A stretch of 64,000 nt of DNA from Gordionus sp. m RMFG-2023. Lineage: Eukaryota > Nematomorpha > Gordioida > Chordodea > Parachordodidae. Position numbers and translations under genes: made by a program. Position 1 is the first letter of the stretch. Each line of letters begins with the position of its first letter. Below, in pieces: positions 25,991 to 39,900 of the stretch. The notes beneath the pieces were generated by a model. The model did not search any database, was not told the DNA's origin, and saw only the letters and a program-made list of their open reading frames with translations. The DNA is taken from positions 4,311,743 to 4,375,742 of the forward strand of contig NC_088778.1 of NCBI RefSeq assembly GCF_954871325.1, given 5' to 3'.

Positions 25991-26129
25991 AAAAAATTGA
26001 ATGAGAACCTGAATGAAATTATCTGATCAAAATTTTAAAAATTAATTATTGTTAAAAATAAATAAAAAAATTATCACAAAAAATATTTTATCTTATAATA
26101 TATTATTTTTGTAATAATTTATAATATTT

Positions 26130-27300
26130 AATTTTTTAAGTAGGGTTACTTTTTGAATAGTTAAAAACGCGTGTTCCTGCGCTCCATTTTTGAAGTAACA
26201 TTTTTAGCACTAGATTTTATAAATTATATTATCGTCTGCTTTTTTTATCGTTCCATTCTAAAAGACAAGTTATTATAATTACATTTTATATAATATTAAA
26301 TTTAATTTACATATAATTAAATAACTAGTAAGGGTCGATGATTTAATAGATATTGCCAATAGTGATAATTATTTTAAATAATATTTTTAAAATACATACC
26401 TTTTTTTTATCGAATTAGCTATTATTTTTTATCATCGCATTCACTTACATATGTTTTTTAAAATTTATAATAGAGTTATCATCATAACATTTCATATTTT
26501 TTTAAAATTATAATCGATTTATTGGCTTGATTTTATAAATAAAGCCGCCGCTTGAACAATAACGCATTTACTATAAATGAAACCTTAAGACACAATTATA
26601 TATTTTTTTTTAAATTCCACGAATTCCTGATAAACATTTTGCCGTGAATGGGTCGCTCGGGCCAAAAAAAGGAACATCAGAAATAAATTGGCATGTATTT
26701 TTTTTGCTATTGCAAAAGTGACTTGCTGGGTCGTGAATTAAATAAAAATATGCCCATTCCTACTTCTCTTCCAATTTATGCTAAACTAGGTTTCTGCCAA
26801 AATTTATCCATATATATGGAATAATATTTAATCTATATGCATTTTTTTTGTAGGCAAAAATACATATTTAGGAAGCAAATTTTATGCTCTTAGATAATTT
26901 TAAAAAATAAAAATAAAAAGAATATTTTTTAATTTTAAAATGGAAAACATGCCAAGAGATTTTGAATGGATTTTTATAAAAAATATGGAATTAAAATTAA
27001 TATTTTAAAGACAATTTCGGTTTCGACCTTTACAAAAATTTTTTTATATTATTTAATAATAAATCCTTTAAAATTTTTATTTGTCAGCTATGAAACTGGA
27101 GTTAGGGAACTGTGTTTCCACCCAATCATTGGCCTTTATTGTTCTACCTTTTTTTAAATTAAATATTATTGTGAGATATTTTTTGAAGTGCAATTATTTT
27201 TTTCCAATTTTATTTTCGTCCCTGATTAAAATTGATGAATGGTATAATAATTTTATATAATAAATAAAAAAAATATATAAGTGATTTCAAAAAATTTATA
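26130..27300. repeat. Segment S, copy 1 (3' flank of peptidase unit A)
   Basis: GTAGGGTTACTTTTTGAATAG through AACGCGTGTTCCTGCGCTCC and on to the TATGTTTTT-rich block is repeated at 46540-47310, at the same place relative to unit B; a further partial copy lies at 45750-45960. Marks the left boundary of the duplicated unit. No gene was recognised; a 42-codon frame at 27349-27477 is too short to call. Confidence 0.75.
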
Positions 27301-27928
27301 AAGTAACTTTAAAATGGAACTAGTTAATTTTCGAAAGTAACAGTTAACAATGAACAGTATTTTTTCAAAGGTTTATGATTTAAGTGAAGAAAAATCTATG
27401 AAATATAATTATGAACCTAAAACAATTGGAAAATATAATTACTATACCTTTATTGAGGAAGCAATTATAAATTAAGATATTGAACTCGAGAGGATAATCA
27501 TATTATTAGGTTGACCAATATATAGCAATTTGCTAAAAAATGAGATAAAAATGCAATAAGTCATATTTTTTTTATTTAAACATATATTCAGGGAATCAAG
27601 CGATTCGCTAATAGTAAAAAACTACTTAGTTGACTGCAATAACCCGGCCCTTTCAGGATTGAAATCCAGATCTATACGATAGGTGACATATGCATTTACT
27701 GATTAGGGCCAAGATTCATAAGCAATTTTTTTTTTGTGTATAAGATAAAAATAAGACGATATCTAATATTTTAATAAGACACATAAAAAATCAATAACGT
27801 TTAATGCCATACATCATTAAGAGGTTTTATTATATATAACTTTAATATAAAATAAGATGACATTTAATAATACAATTAAATATATTATTTTTCCTAAATT
27901 TTTCCAAAATTTGTATACACATATATGC

Positions 27929-30900
27929 TTAATCATCTACGAAATCTGCAGTTGATTTGATCGTAAAAGCTAAAACGGCGGTATGCTTTTTAATTGCCTC
28001 AACTAAGAAACTTGATAATTTACATTCAGATTTACCATTCACTATATGTGAAATATATTGATCATTTGAAGTTGATGATGTAAGATCTATGGATGGTTCG
28101 GTAAAATTACACAAATCAGGAGATGTATAACTCAATAAATCATTAGAATAGTCAATTCCACTTTTACAATTGTTCCAATCGGTAATGATATCGCCCACCC
28201 AAAACGTTAAAATTTTTGGGTCAATTTCGGAATTATTAGATAATTGTTGCAGTGCGTAAAGTAAGTCATTTAAGGCCGGAAAACCAGTCCAACTATTATG
28301 ATCTGTATTAGATGGCGCTAATATCAAGTGTTTAAGTAAAGGTTTGTGAGGCAATCCATATGTGTCTGAAAAACCCCTTTCAATTAGCATTAATTTATCG
28401 TTCAATGAACGGGTCTGTATGACCGAATAATTTTGTGTATTTGACGAAGTGGTGTTGGTGAAGGAGGGTAATAGTGAATTATTTTGGAAAATTGTCATTT
28501 TACGATCGAAATATGTTATGGCAGCCATTAGATCATCTGAACAATATTTATTTTTATTAAAATAACAATAAATCATTATATTCATTTTAAAATGTCTATA
28601 AATATTTTAACCAGAATAAATAACTTTCGAATTACTACATGCCAAAATATACTTAATTCCATTATTTATTTAAGACCAGGATATAAAAGATTCCTGAATT
28701 TAAAGATTTACGACAATTTTTGAATAAGCAATTAAAAGAGAAAATCTACTATTCAAATGAGGGGAATATAGATTCTTAAATGTTAATATCAGTTGGGGGG
28801 AAGATTTTTATTTTAAAAAAAGGATAATGCGACATATGTAAATTTAAAAAAAATAAAAGAAATAAAAAAAAAGGAATTATAAAAATGATTTAAGGATCCT
28901 TAGAAATTAATTAAATTATATGAACGTTTGTGAGATAATTTACTCATGCATATCCTATTGAATTCAAGGGTTGAGCCGAAGTCCTTAATTATATTTCTAT
29001 AAAATTTCTTTAGGGAATCACCATAAGAGGCAGGTGATAGGGGTACGATTTGAGAATCAGATAAGTAATGAACTAATATAGCTATTAACTGACTTACCGC
29101 TTTGTGATAAATAAATTCTGGATCTATGTGTTTATGAACATTGTAAAAAGTGTCATATCTAGTGTGGTACAAAGGGTAATTCGGTATATTCATCTCTTCC
29201 TATATATATATTGTTGTATAAAATTTAATAAATGTTTTAATATTTGGCATTATATAGGATTTATTTAAGTATCAATTATCGACATCGATATATATGTAGA
29301 TATCTGTGGTTTTGATATTTATTTCAATTTTTTACTCTGTTGCACATTACCTCATTATACACATAACGTATATCCATGGAAGTCACACCGGCATAAAACA
29401 TGAAAGAGAAAAAATCGCTCCCGCTACCTAACTCTCCTATATTAGGGTTTCCACTCACAGATTTAGAACTTGCTAGCCAAGTGTCATAAATGGTTTTAAG
29501 GCCTAAACTTCTTTCAGTCATATCAGGATTGGGTATCTGTTATATTTATGAGATCATATTTATTTTGCAAAAATTAAATGATACATATATTTTATAGTAT
29601 ACTCTAATTCAAATATTAACCAACAGATCCGAATAAATAAAACAAATAATTCGTTCAAAAGGATCATTTTATACTTCAAATTAGAATCACTATACCAGTG
29701 AAAAGATAACTTTTGAAAAATATTTTTTTTTTACCATTTTTGAAACTTCGTACACTATTTTCGATAAAAGCGGAGACGCGTTTATTCTAACCGAATGGTT
29801 TCCTAATTTAGTATATCAAAAAATAATATTGATATATTTGAGTTTTTATTTAATTTATTTCGGGTTCATTTAGATGTTCAATTCTGGAATCGGCTTCGGA
29901 TTCGTTGCAATTTTTTTTAAAAATTATCTTTTCCAAATTTATCAAAAATCTTAAATTCCATATTTTTAATTTTGAAAAGCTCTTTACTATTTTTTTTTTC
30001 TTTATCGAAATAGTAAATTCTGGATAATTTACTATTTAAAAATCATATCTTATGATCTTCAAAGATTTTTTTTGTCCCAACAAATCTTTGGAGATCATAA
30101 AATTTAATATTTTTTTGAATGCTTTCAAATTCCGTTTAAAACAAACAAAAGGTTAAGATATTTATGATTAATTTTAAAAAAAATCTAATGTTTATTTCCT
30201 ATACTTGTGGACAATTAATAATAGTTAGACCTATGCCCCGACAACATTATCAGTGGCGGCGTTTCTTTTTTAAAAACGATTGGCTGACAGCGGTGAATAA
30301 TTTAGACGCTGCAACAAAAAATCGGCGGTGGCGCGACGGAGTCAAATTTTTTTTTAATTTAAATTTTTTAATTAAAATTATAAATTCATTGGTAACATAT
30401 TTAAAATAAAATTTATTCCTTATTATGTTTACAACTATAATTTAACGATTTTATTAAGTTTATAATTATCATATATAAATATTGATTTATTTAGATTTAG
30501 AGGAAATATGATTTTTTAGAGTTCAGAGTGAGGCCAGCTATTAAAAATACACGCTCACTGGGTATGCTCGTAGCTGGAAGGCAAAGGACCTTTCTAGCTA
30601 ATATTGAAAATTTAGGAAGATTCAATGCTCTTATCTTTCAAAAATATAAGACATCTTTTAACTCTAAATTATAAGGCCAAAATATTGAATAACACTTTTT
30701 TTTCTAGATTAGTTAAATAGACTTGTTGTTCCAGATTGTTATGAATGAATGTTTGTTAGACAATGACTTTAGAAGATCGAATTCTGAAGCAACTTCCATC
30801 GTTTCACTATAGGTTAATTCTCGTCCGTGTAAGGCAACAGAGATGTAGCGTTTTGAAAAAGTTATACTGGAACAATACTTTTTTCCTTTAAATATTCATT

Positions 30901-33900
30901 TATTACGTTTATAGATTGAAAACGAGGATCCAAAAGTGATCCTAACACCTATTACTACCCTAATAATAAGATATCATTTTGTTAAAAATCAAATGTTTTT
31001 ATATAGCAAGTAATATTTATTTATTTTAAAAAATAAAATCGCATTTTTTAGTAATATAAAAAATATTTAATATTATTTTTCTTCTTATTACAATTCATAA
31101 ATAATATATAAAATAAATATTATTTTTAATGATAAAAAATATGTAACACTCTACCAGGCCGCCAAATTTTTACATCGGCGGTGGCGTGTTGAGCTCTGCC
31201 ACTTTTTGTCAGCGTATTTGACCGGCGACGCACAGGTCTAATAATAGTACAGGTTTAGGATTAAAAAAATATATAATTCTGTTCTGGATTAGATTCTATG
31301 CACATATGGATTAGGTTTCTTTTTAGGTTCTATTTTTAAAATTTGATTAAGAAAGAAAGAAAGACCTGTAACACAATTGTCGACGTTTATATAGGCAATT
31401 GCTCTTTCTTTTAGAACTTTCATATTTTCCTCAACGTATTCAGTGGAACCTACCAATCCGAATTCTTCCGCATCCCAACTGGCGAAAATTATAGTCCTTC
31501 GAGGATACCAACCTCATGTTCGTGAAATGTTATTAATTTTTTTAAAGGATATAATAAGAAACAAATTTAGTATACATTTTGTAATTGAAATGGTAAAGAT
31601 CCGACTTTTTTAAAAAATTATAACATTTAATAAAGTTAATGTGTGTAATAAAAATCTTAATGATCTGAACTTACCTAATGTTTTGATAAACATTCTCCTG
31701 ATCAGGACATACCCCCTTCCTTAATCCATATTTTAATTAATTATAATGATGATACCGTTTTGATGTAATAATGCAAACACCCTCGAAATTTCTAACATGC
31801 AAGCAGTACCACTTACAGGATCACTGCCACCATATGTCCAAGCGTCCCTGTGATTACCTATAATTACGTATCTGTCAGGTTCTATATCTCCATTTATACG
31901 CCCTATCACATTGTAGATTGGTCTCTTTTCCCTCTTTAAATTTATTTCGAGTTTAACCTTCCTTTAGTAGGAGGAATGGTTGGATTATTATATTACATTT
32001 ACAAGAGATTATTGAATAACTAATGTAATATATTTCTTTCAAATTCATAATTCTTTTTATAATTTCTCAATGTACTTTTATGATTATTTTAAATATAAGC
32101 CCAACACTTTTATTTTAACCTTTCTATAAAAAGGAGAGTTATTCTCTATTCTCTTCATATAAGATATTTGGGTAGTTAAAATAATAATTTTGATTCTTGA
32201 AAAAAAGTAAAAAGTTACCTTTATGCAGATACAAAAATCGTGATCATGTTCACAATGAATAAACATCATAACAGTATTATCTATTATGCATTAGATTATT
32301 CTGAATAATTAGCTCCTTAGATTATATTATTATCGAAAAAGGTTACATCTCGCTCTAACCAGGGCTTAATATACTCCCGGGTTTAATATATACGCGGTCT
32401 TCACTTTTTTGAAAAGTATTATGATAAAATAAAGCATGATGAAATCAAAAAAAAATGTGTGCGTTTTATTATAATATGCCTAAAAAATAAACAATGTTAT
32501 GCTTGCTTATCATATTCATATATTATTATAAAATAAAATAAATTCCAAATTGTCTTCCTAGCAGAACTGAACCGTCATTCTTAGATGATTGCATTTATAG
32601 CGGGATGATTGGGTCACGATTTAACAGCTGATCGATAAAAATCTGTTTATGAGATCAATTTTTCTTTATTTAAAATCAGTAATTCATAGATTATTATCCT
32701 GAATATAATTAAAGATGAAATCAATATGAACAAAACTAAAATTGATCCCAATAAACAGATTTCAAGAATCGATCAGTTGTTAAATCGTGACGGATCGTAT
32801 CCAACTATGAATGCAGCCTTAACGGCTCAACATATTATAATAAATCTAGAAGATATATCATTTATTATAGATATCTGGACCAGGCTGGGTTTTTCTAAAA
32901 ACAATTTTGGTTTGGAGGTAGCATAATATTTTCAAAAAATTTCGGGTCGGGCCGGTCTTAAAATTTTAAATATGAAATCATTACATTTTGTCAAATAAAT
33001 TAATATATTTGCAAGAAACAAGGCCCTAATATTTTATATTTGTAAGAATATATTAAATTTTTCTATATTTAAATAAATTCGGACCGGGCTGGGCGGACAA
33101 TTAATTAGTGTCGGGCTTTTCGGGACAAATAAAAATGAAAATTCCTTTGGGATCGGGCCAAGTTTATTTTCTTCTTAAAAAATTTGTGATTTTGATTAAT
33201 TTTTTGTTTTGCTAAATATTTTAGCCAAATAAAAAATCTTCAAGGAATTTTTTTTTCAAACCTAACTGAGAATAAGGAATCTAAAACACGATTCAATAAT
33301 TTTTTTTTACCATTCAGATTTAGAATCAATAAATCCAGGTCCAGTTTTGTAAGTAAAATTTAAGCCACCCTGCCATTCCTTAGGAACGATCGCGCCATCC
33401 ATGCTACTCAATAGGTGCCAGGCATCTGAGTATGATATGGGATAAACTGGTATGGAAGGTAGAGAATTTTTTGGCGGCATTTCCCTATACATAGAGGCTA
33501 CATAAAATTTAAAAAAACATAGACTTATTTAAAATATTTTTGTTTAGTCAGTTAAAATAATAATAAACTTAGGAATAACAAATGGTGGAATGAGAAATTC
33601 GTTTTTAATTGTGCAAGCAAATCTAGCACCTCAGTAAAATTCTAAGGAGGTAAAGAATTTGTCGGTTAGAGCTCAGCTCTGAGCGTAGTTCAGCCCAAAT
33701 CAGATGTGGTTTTCCCTGGGCCCTTTAAATTTAATAAATGGAATAGGGCTTTAAAAATTTTGGCCTGTTCCACGCTAAATATCGCAAATATGCAAAACCC
33801 TACTAAATGACCTTGATCTTCCATAATCCAAAAATATTCTTGTTAGATAAATATAGTGAATAACGTAATGACAAACTACTAAAACCTTTAAAAAGGGCAT

Positions 33901-36900
33901 TTAAACATCAATTTGTAAGATAATAAATAATTTTTGGATTTTAACAAATGTTATAAATGGCGAGAAAAATATACATCAGATATCCGCTAGCCCTAGCTAA
34001 CCCTAAAGCTAGATTAACGGGTTAGATAGGGCTAAAAATAAAAAATCAGGTCTAATTGGGCGATATCTGAAAAATATTTTTTAGGACCATCCCAGAATTT
34101 TGCATTCTTTTGTAAACCTTGAATATTATAAAATTCATGATATTTCTTTCACAGAAATTTATCATGTGCGGGCGGGGAAGTCCAATTTTTTTAGGGCTGT
34201 TACTAAAATACTCTTTCAAAATTCTTAAAGGGTCATTTTGGGTCGGGCCGCTCTGATCTTTACCGATAAAGCCTCCGCAATATATAGAACCTTCGTTGTC
34301 CAAGTGAAAAATAAAAAAAAATGAGCTATACATTAGAAAGTAAATTCTCCTAAAAAAAAATTTGTGACCAAATATATGCCAGACTTGTGATCAATCTATT
34401 TTAGAATTAATAAATTGTGATATTTTTTTTATCAAGTTCGGCTTTCCTTTGCCAGTGAACAATTTTTATTGGTTGACTGATATTTAAAAAAAATGAATCA
34501 TTAGGTACATGTTGACAATAATATTTAAATATCATGTATAGTTGAATATTTATAAATGTCGCTCGATTCAGAAATTAAACTTTTATTTTAAAATATACCT
34601 TTATTTAAAAAATTTTAAAGTATAATATGATTATAAATAGGCCCAAAATTAGCGTAAATAATTTTTATATATTTAAATTTGATATTATTATAAAAGATAA
34701 ATAAATTACAGCTTGGACATTGATTTTTATATGATAAGTAGATATATTTAGTTTTCATTTATAAAATTTTGGAAAAAAAATGGATAATATCAAAACATAT
34801 CTTTGGAATATTTGTGTGCAATCTCACGAAAACAATAAAAATTATTAAGATCCTTATTTAGACTTTTATTCCCAAAAAAAATTTTTCTCTTGCAAATTTT
34901 TATTCATTAAAAATAATACTTGAGTTAAATTTCTTCCCTTCCCTTCCCTTCCCTTCCCTTCCCTTTCCTTCCCTTCCCTTCCCTTTCCTTTCCTTTCCTT
35001 CCCTTTCCTTTCCTTTCCTTTCCTTTCCTTTCCTTTCCTTTCCTTTCCTTTCCTTTCCTTTCCTTTCCTTTCCTTTCCTTTCTCCTTTCCTTTCTCCTTT
35101 CCTTTCTCCTTTCCTTCACTCCCTTATTTCTTTAATCAAATCATTTTTTCTGTGCTAAGTTAATTATTTAATTAATTTTTTAGAAATTCATTTTTTAATA
35201 CCTTAGTAAAGTAGTTTACTTTTTATTTTACTCCGAAAATCTTGACAGACAACAAAATCAAAAAATTACGTAGAGAAGGATATCCCCGAGTCATAGGATC
35301 TCCACTGAAATCAGATACGCTTCCCCTCTGAACATCTGATTCTGGCATCCACCAGGTATTAGGGTATACTACATTTACTTCTATACCTTCGAGAGCGAAA
35401 TTGATAGGATCGGGGTATAAGATAAGACCAGCAAATTTAAATGCTTCTGCGTTTTTGACCTTTTAAAATATGATATAAATCTATAATTGAAATGACGAAG
35501 GTGATGTTTGGGGATGAAGGTTTAGAAAGAAATAGAGGAGATATAAAATGGCTATGTGGTGCGTGGGAAAGGATGTTGTTATAAACTCATAATTAAACCT
35601 ACTCTGTCGTAAATGTATTTTTTTTTAATAGATCAAAAAAATTTTAAGAGTGTATAAATTACAAATAAATATAATCATAACCTTGGAGCCTCTAAAGATG
35701 GAACCATATCTGGCTAAACCAATTTTACCTGACAATGAAAGGTTTAAACGGGTTTTCAGATACAAAAAGTCATCGTAGGTACCATAATTGACGTAAACTA
35801 AATCCGACTTGTTTTTTTAATGTTTATTATAGTTACGAAAGAATGGCAAATGAGTCATTCCAGTTTGTTTAAAAAACGCTCAATTATTTTTAGCATCATC
35901 CATAACGATGTGTCATGTGATTCGACTTAATTTGGATACTTAATTGCTTCTTTAGTATAGGCTAAAAAGCTTTTGAATAGGATACCCTATTTTTAATATT
36001 TGATGTCATTATAATTTTTTTTGCATTTTTATTTACGTATTTTTTTTTGACTATTTAAGTTGATTAAAAAAACCGGCTTAATAGTCGGATATTAAGGAGT
36101 CTAGATGGACACGGTCTAATATCAAGAAAAAAAATTTAAAAAGAAAAGAAAAGTAACTTCAATATTTCCATCAGCTGAATTGGCGTTATAAGGAGGAATC
36201 AATTCTGGCTCATTTTGATCTAGAGACGAATAATTGTTCATCCCGGAAGATTCCCATTTAACGTCACCCCCCGTGTCAATCAATGAAACCTTGTTGTCTT
36301 TTCTAAGGGTAGGTTAATGATTCAATTACATTGTAATAATTACATAGACTGACGATATATTTAATAAAATGCATAAGCTCTCATTACTTGAAAAAAAATC
36401 AGCTAGGAGCATGCCATGTTGGTTTCCCGTATAAGAATCTTGATTTCCCAAACCGAAATTATTTAAAGAGAAAAAAAATATTCAGATCTAAATATTCTAG
36501 TCATTCCAATAGCCATCTATTATACATCTACGGACTTTCGGCAATGAAGCCCCCTCAATAAAATATTAATGAAGGGAAAAATATATAAATACACAGGGGA
36601 GCCGAAATGAAGGATTTTATGTTAGGCTACACATGCCCATTAAGGTCTGCCGATTAAATTATATCAACAGATTTCTCTGCCTTGGGAAAAAACTCTATAT
36701 TTTTTTTAAGGTTTTCATCAAATTATATTCTTATTTATTTTACATTAGAAACTAAAATGGCGTGTCATCAGCTGTTTTTTATTGATACAGATTTAAATGA
36801 ATGGACCATAGTTAATTTTTAAATAAAGGTTTTAACAAAAAAATTATGCAGTTGAAAAATATTTTCGCATTTGTAAATTTATTTCGACCAGAAAAAGCAA

Positions 36901-39900
36901 ATAGTTTTCAAAATAATGAAAAATTTTGATTTCAACTGTGAAAGGTTTCTTATACATATGTTAGCGGTTGTTAAAAAGCCCCATTTAGGTGGATTTTTAA
37001 AAATGACCCGATAAAGATTTTGGCCAATATATTATTATGTAAGCCTCGAGATTCGGAAAATAGACATCCAAACTGTTCTGCTGCCGAAATTTTTAGGGTT
37101 ACATAATACTATTTTGGTTAAGATGTTAACGTTCATTTTTAAAAATCGATTCAAATCTGGCTTTTTAACAACCTAGTTAACTTCAACGTATTTTTTACGT
37201 AGAGCATTATTTTTTTTTAACTTTTAAATTACTTGAAAAAAAATAATATTAAATATAAAAGTTCAAAGCAAATTCTAAAAATTACGGTAATAATAAAACT
37301 TTTAGGTGGTCAAATAGTTGGTTACTGGAAATTCATGAAATCCCAAGGATATATTATAATATAACGTACATTATGTTATATCGTTTTCAATAAGTGGAAA
37401 AAAAATATTAACAAAATTTTCATTCAATTAAGATTAATATATATTGTTTTTTTTTACTAACCGTATATCCATCAATTTTTAAATTAGGATAAAAAAAAAC
37501 ATTATTTTGAAACTTCTCATTAGGATAGGTCAACATGACATGATACGTTTGAATTTTGACTGTATCGAGCTTGAAATTGAGCCATTCGGTGTAAATAGCT
37601 TCAGCCGAATATTTCTGCCCTACAGTTCCTGCCACATGAACCTTTTCACTGAAATCACTTATAATTCAAAAAAAAAATTGTATTAGTAAAAAATATTAAA
37701 AAAGGAAAACTAATTAGGTTCAGTTTTTTTAAGCACATATTTTGAGAAAACTTTATTTAGGATAAAAACATATTATGATTTGAACCCAAAAACTAGAAAA
37801 GTTGGCGATTGTTGGAAAAGGGGAGAGATGAGGCCGGTGAAGAAATGAAAGAATATGGCAAAAATAGAATATGAGCGTATATTAAGACTTGAGCCAGACT
37901 TGACACTAAATAGACCTTTAAGGATTATCGTTCACATAGATTTTCTGTTCAATCACTGAATGACAGAAGAAACTAGATAAAACTTGGTCCGAAATTTCTA
38001 GCATCTAAAATTACTAGAGTCATTTAATAAATCTCCCATGGGTTTACATAAGAGGTAAAATGGCTAATTTGTGAAGCAATAATTTCCCATGACAACGACC
38101 TTAAAAAAGTTTAAATAGGTTTTTTGCAGATGGAATCTACCCGCTATACCATAATATTTTTACCGATTATATTTGTAAAGATGGGTTTCTTTCTATATAG
38201 GAAATCATTTTTGAGAGCATTATTCCTATATAGTGATAACCCAAAACGCTTATTATATCTAGAAACAGCTGAAGAGTCTATAACTGAATCACTATTTAAT
38301 TATGAGAGTAAGCACTTTTGCCACATAGGGAGGAGAGAATGAAATAGAGGTTGAAAGAGGGTAGGAGGTATGGTTATTTTAGTTAATTTTGATGCTTCAA
38401 TTTTTATAAAATATATAAGGATCATGTTAAAGAGGGGATTGTAAAATCTTTAGAGATGTAATATTGTCATTTAAAATGCGCGAAGATTTGACACAATGCG
38501 ATAATTGTCTCAAATGAGCATATCTTATATGTGCCAGGAATTATCTATTAATTTTTATCTTTATTGTGGAGTTACGTATCAAATTACCAAAATTTTCTAT
38601 TTAGATTTAATGAATTAAATTTGATATTCATTTATCATCTTACTCCAAAGAGCTTGCCATCTTACCCCACGATTTCGGTAAATAGTTAAAAGCACAACTT
38701 TAAATTAATCCTAAATTAGTGCCCACAGTATAAAAGGTAGAACAATTTTCTTTTAATATTTTGTGTTACAATACAATTAATTTTATTCTATAAAATAAAA
38801 TTTTTTCACAAAAGAGCAAAACATTTGCCATATAACCCCGGTCCAAATGGCTAAATAAAATTAAAAACTTTAAGAGTGTGAATTTTATGATTTCCTTTGA
38901 AAAATTCTACTTTAAATTTATAATATTTATTTTTTTCCATTGTTAAGAAAAAATTAATAAATTATTAATAATTTTTCATCAGGCTTAAATTCAAGATTTA
39001 AATTCAGCTCGATTTTACTCATTAATCTTCTTAATTAATATTACAATGAGAAACAAAAACATCAGAAAAATGTACATCTTTCTATATACTAAACATATTT
39101 CATTTTCTTCATCAATAACATGAATAATATCATCAGAAGAAGATGCTAAATTTTCTTCTAAAACAGCTTCTTTAGCATACACTTTAGAAAGCAAACTAAA
39201 TTATTTAAAATAAAATATATTGTAACATCTAATTCTCATTTTTTTTTAAAACTTTCTTTTTTTCTTAAATTGTGTTTTAATACTTAGCTTTTCATGATTC
39301 GTAGAAACCAATATTTAATTATAAAAATATATTTTGCTCTTATTCCAAAATAAATGTTCATTTATCGTCCCATTTATTTTAGTCATTTATTCGTTAACAT
39401 TTTCTGGCAGAGACCTACAGAGGTACCATTTGCACAATCCAACGGTTTTGTAGATAATAATAAGCGATTTCAAATATTTGGCTTTAAGATATTTGGCTTT
39501 AAGATATCTGGCTTTAAGATATTTGGCCCGGCCCGGGTATTTTTTAAATTTTTATACCTGTACCGACTCGGTAATATTTAAAAATGACTAAAATAAGGCC
39601 CATTCCATGTTTTCGGGGCTGAACTTAGGGCCGGGCCTGCAGGTTTCTGATATCTGGGGCAATGTTTGACATTGAAAGTAAATCATGATTAGGAAGGAAA
39701 TTGGTTTTAAAACATAAATAAATGCAAGTATCTCATAAATTTTGGGGAAAAATTAATAAAAACAAAAACGGGATTGTGAACAATAAATAAAATAATTATG
39801 CGAAAAACGAAATTTTGAAATAATTAATTTTTTAAATTTAAAAATAAAAAATAATTTTTAAATAAAAATACCCCCATCATGGGGCTACACAAAATTTTCA

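Noticed and set aside
27349-27477. 42-codon frame MNSIFSKVYDLSEEK...
   Set aside because: Too short, no homologue recognised, not conserved at the unit B equivalent as far as I can see.
30164-30409. Plus-strand open frame of 81 codons
   Set aside because: Spans the left terminus of the 1,015-bp hAT and its flank; no coding signature.
34925-35119. Open frame with Lys/Gly/Glu/Arg repeats
   Set aside because: Reading of the pyrimidine microsatellite on the other strand.
38124-38342. 72-codon plus-strand frame in intron 1 of the peptidase
   Set aside because: No motif and not supported by the duplicate copy.
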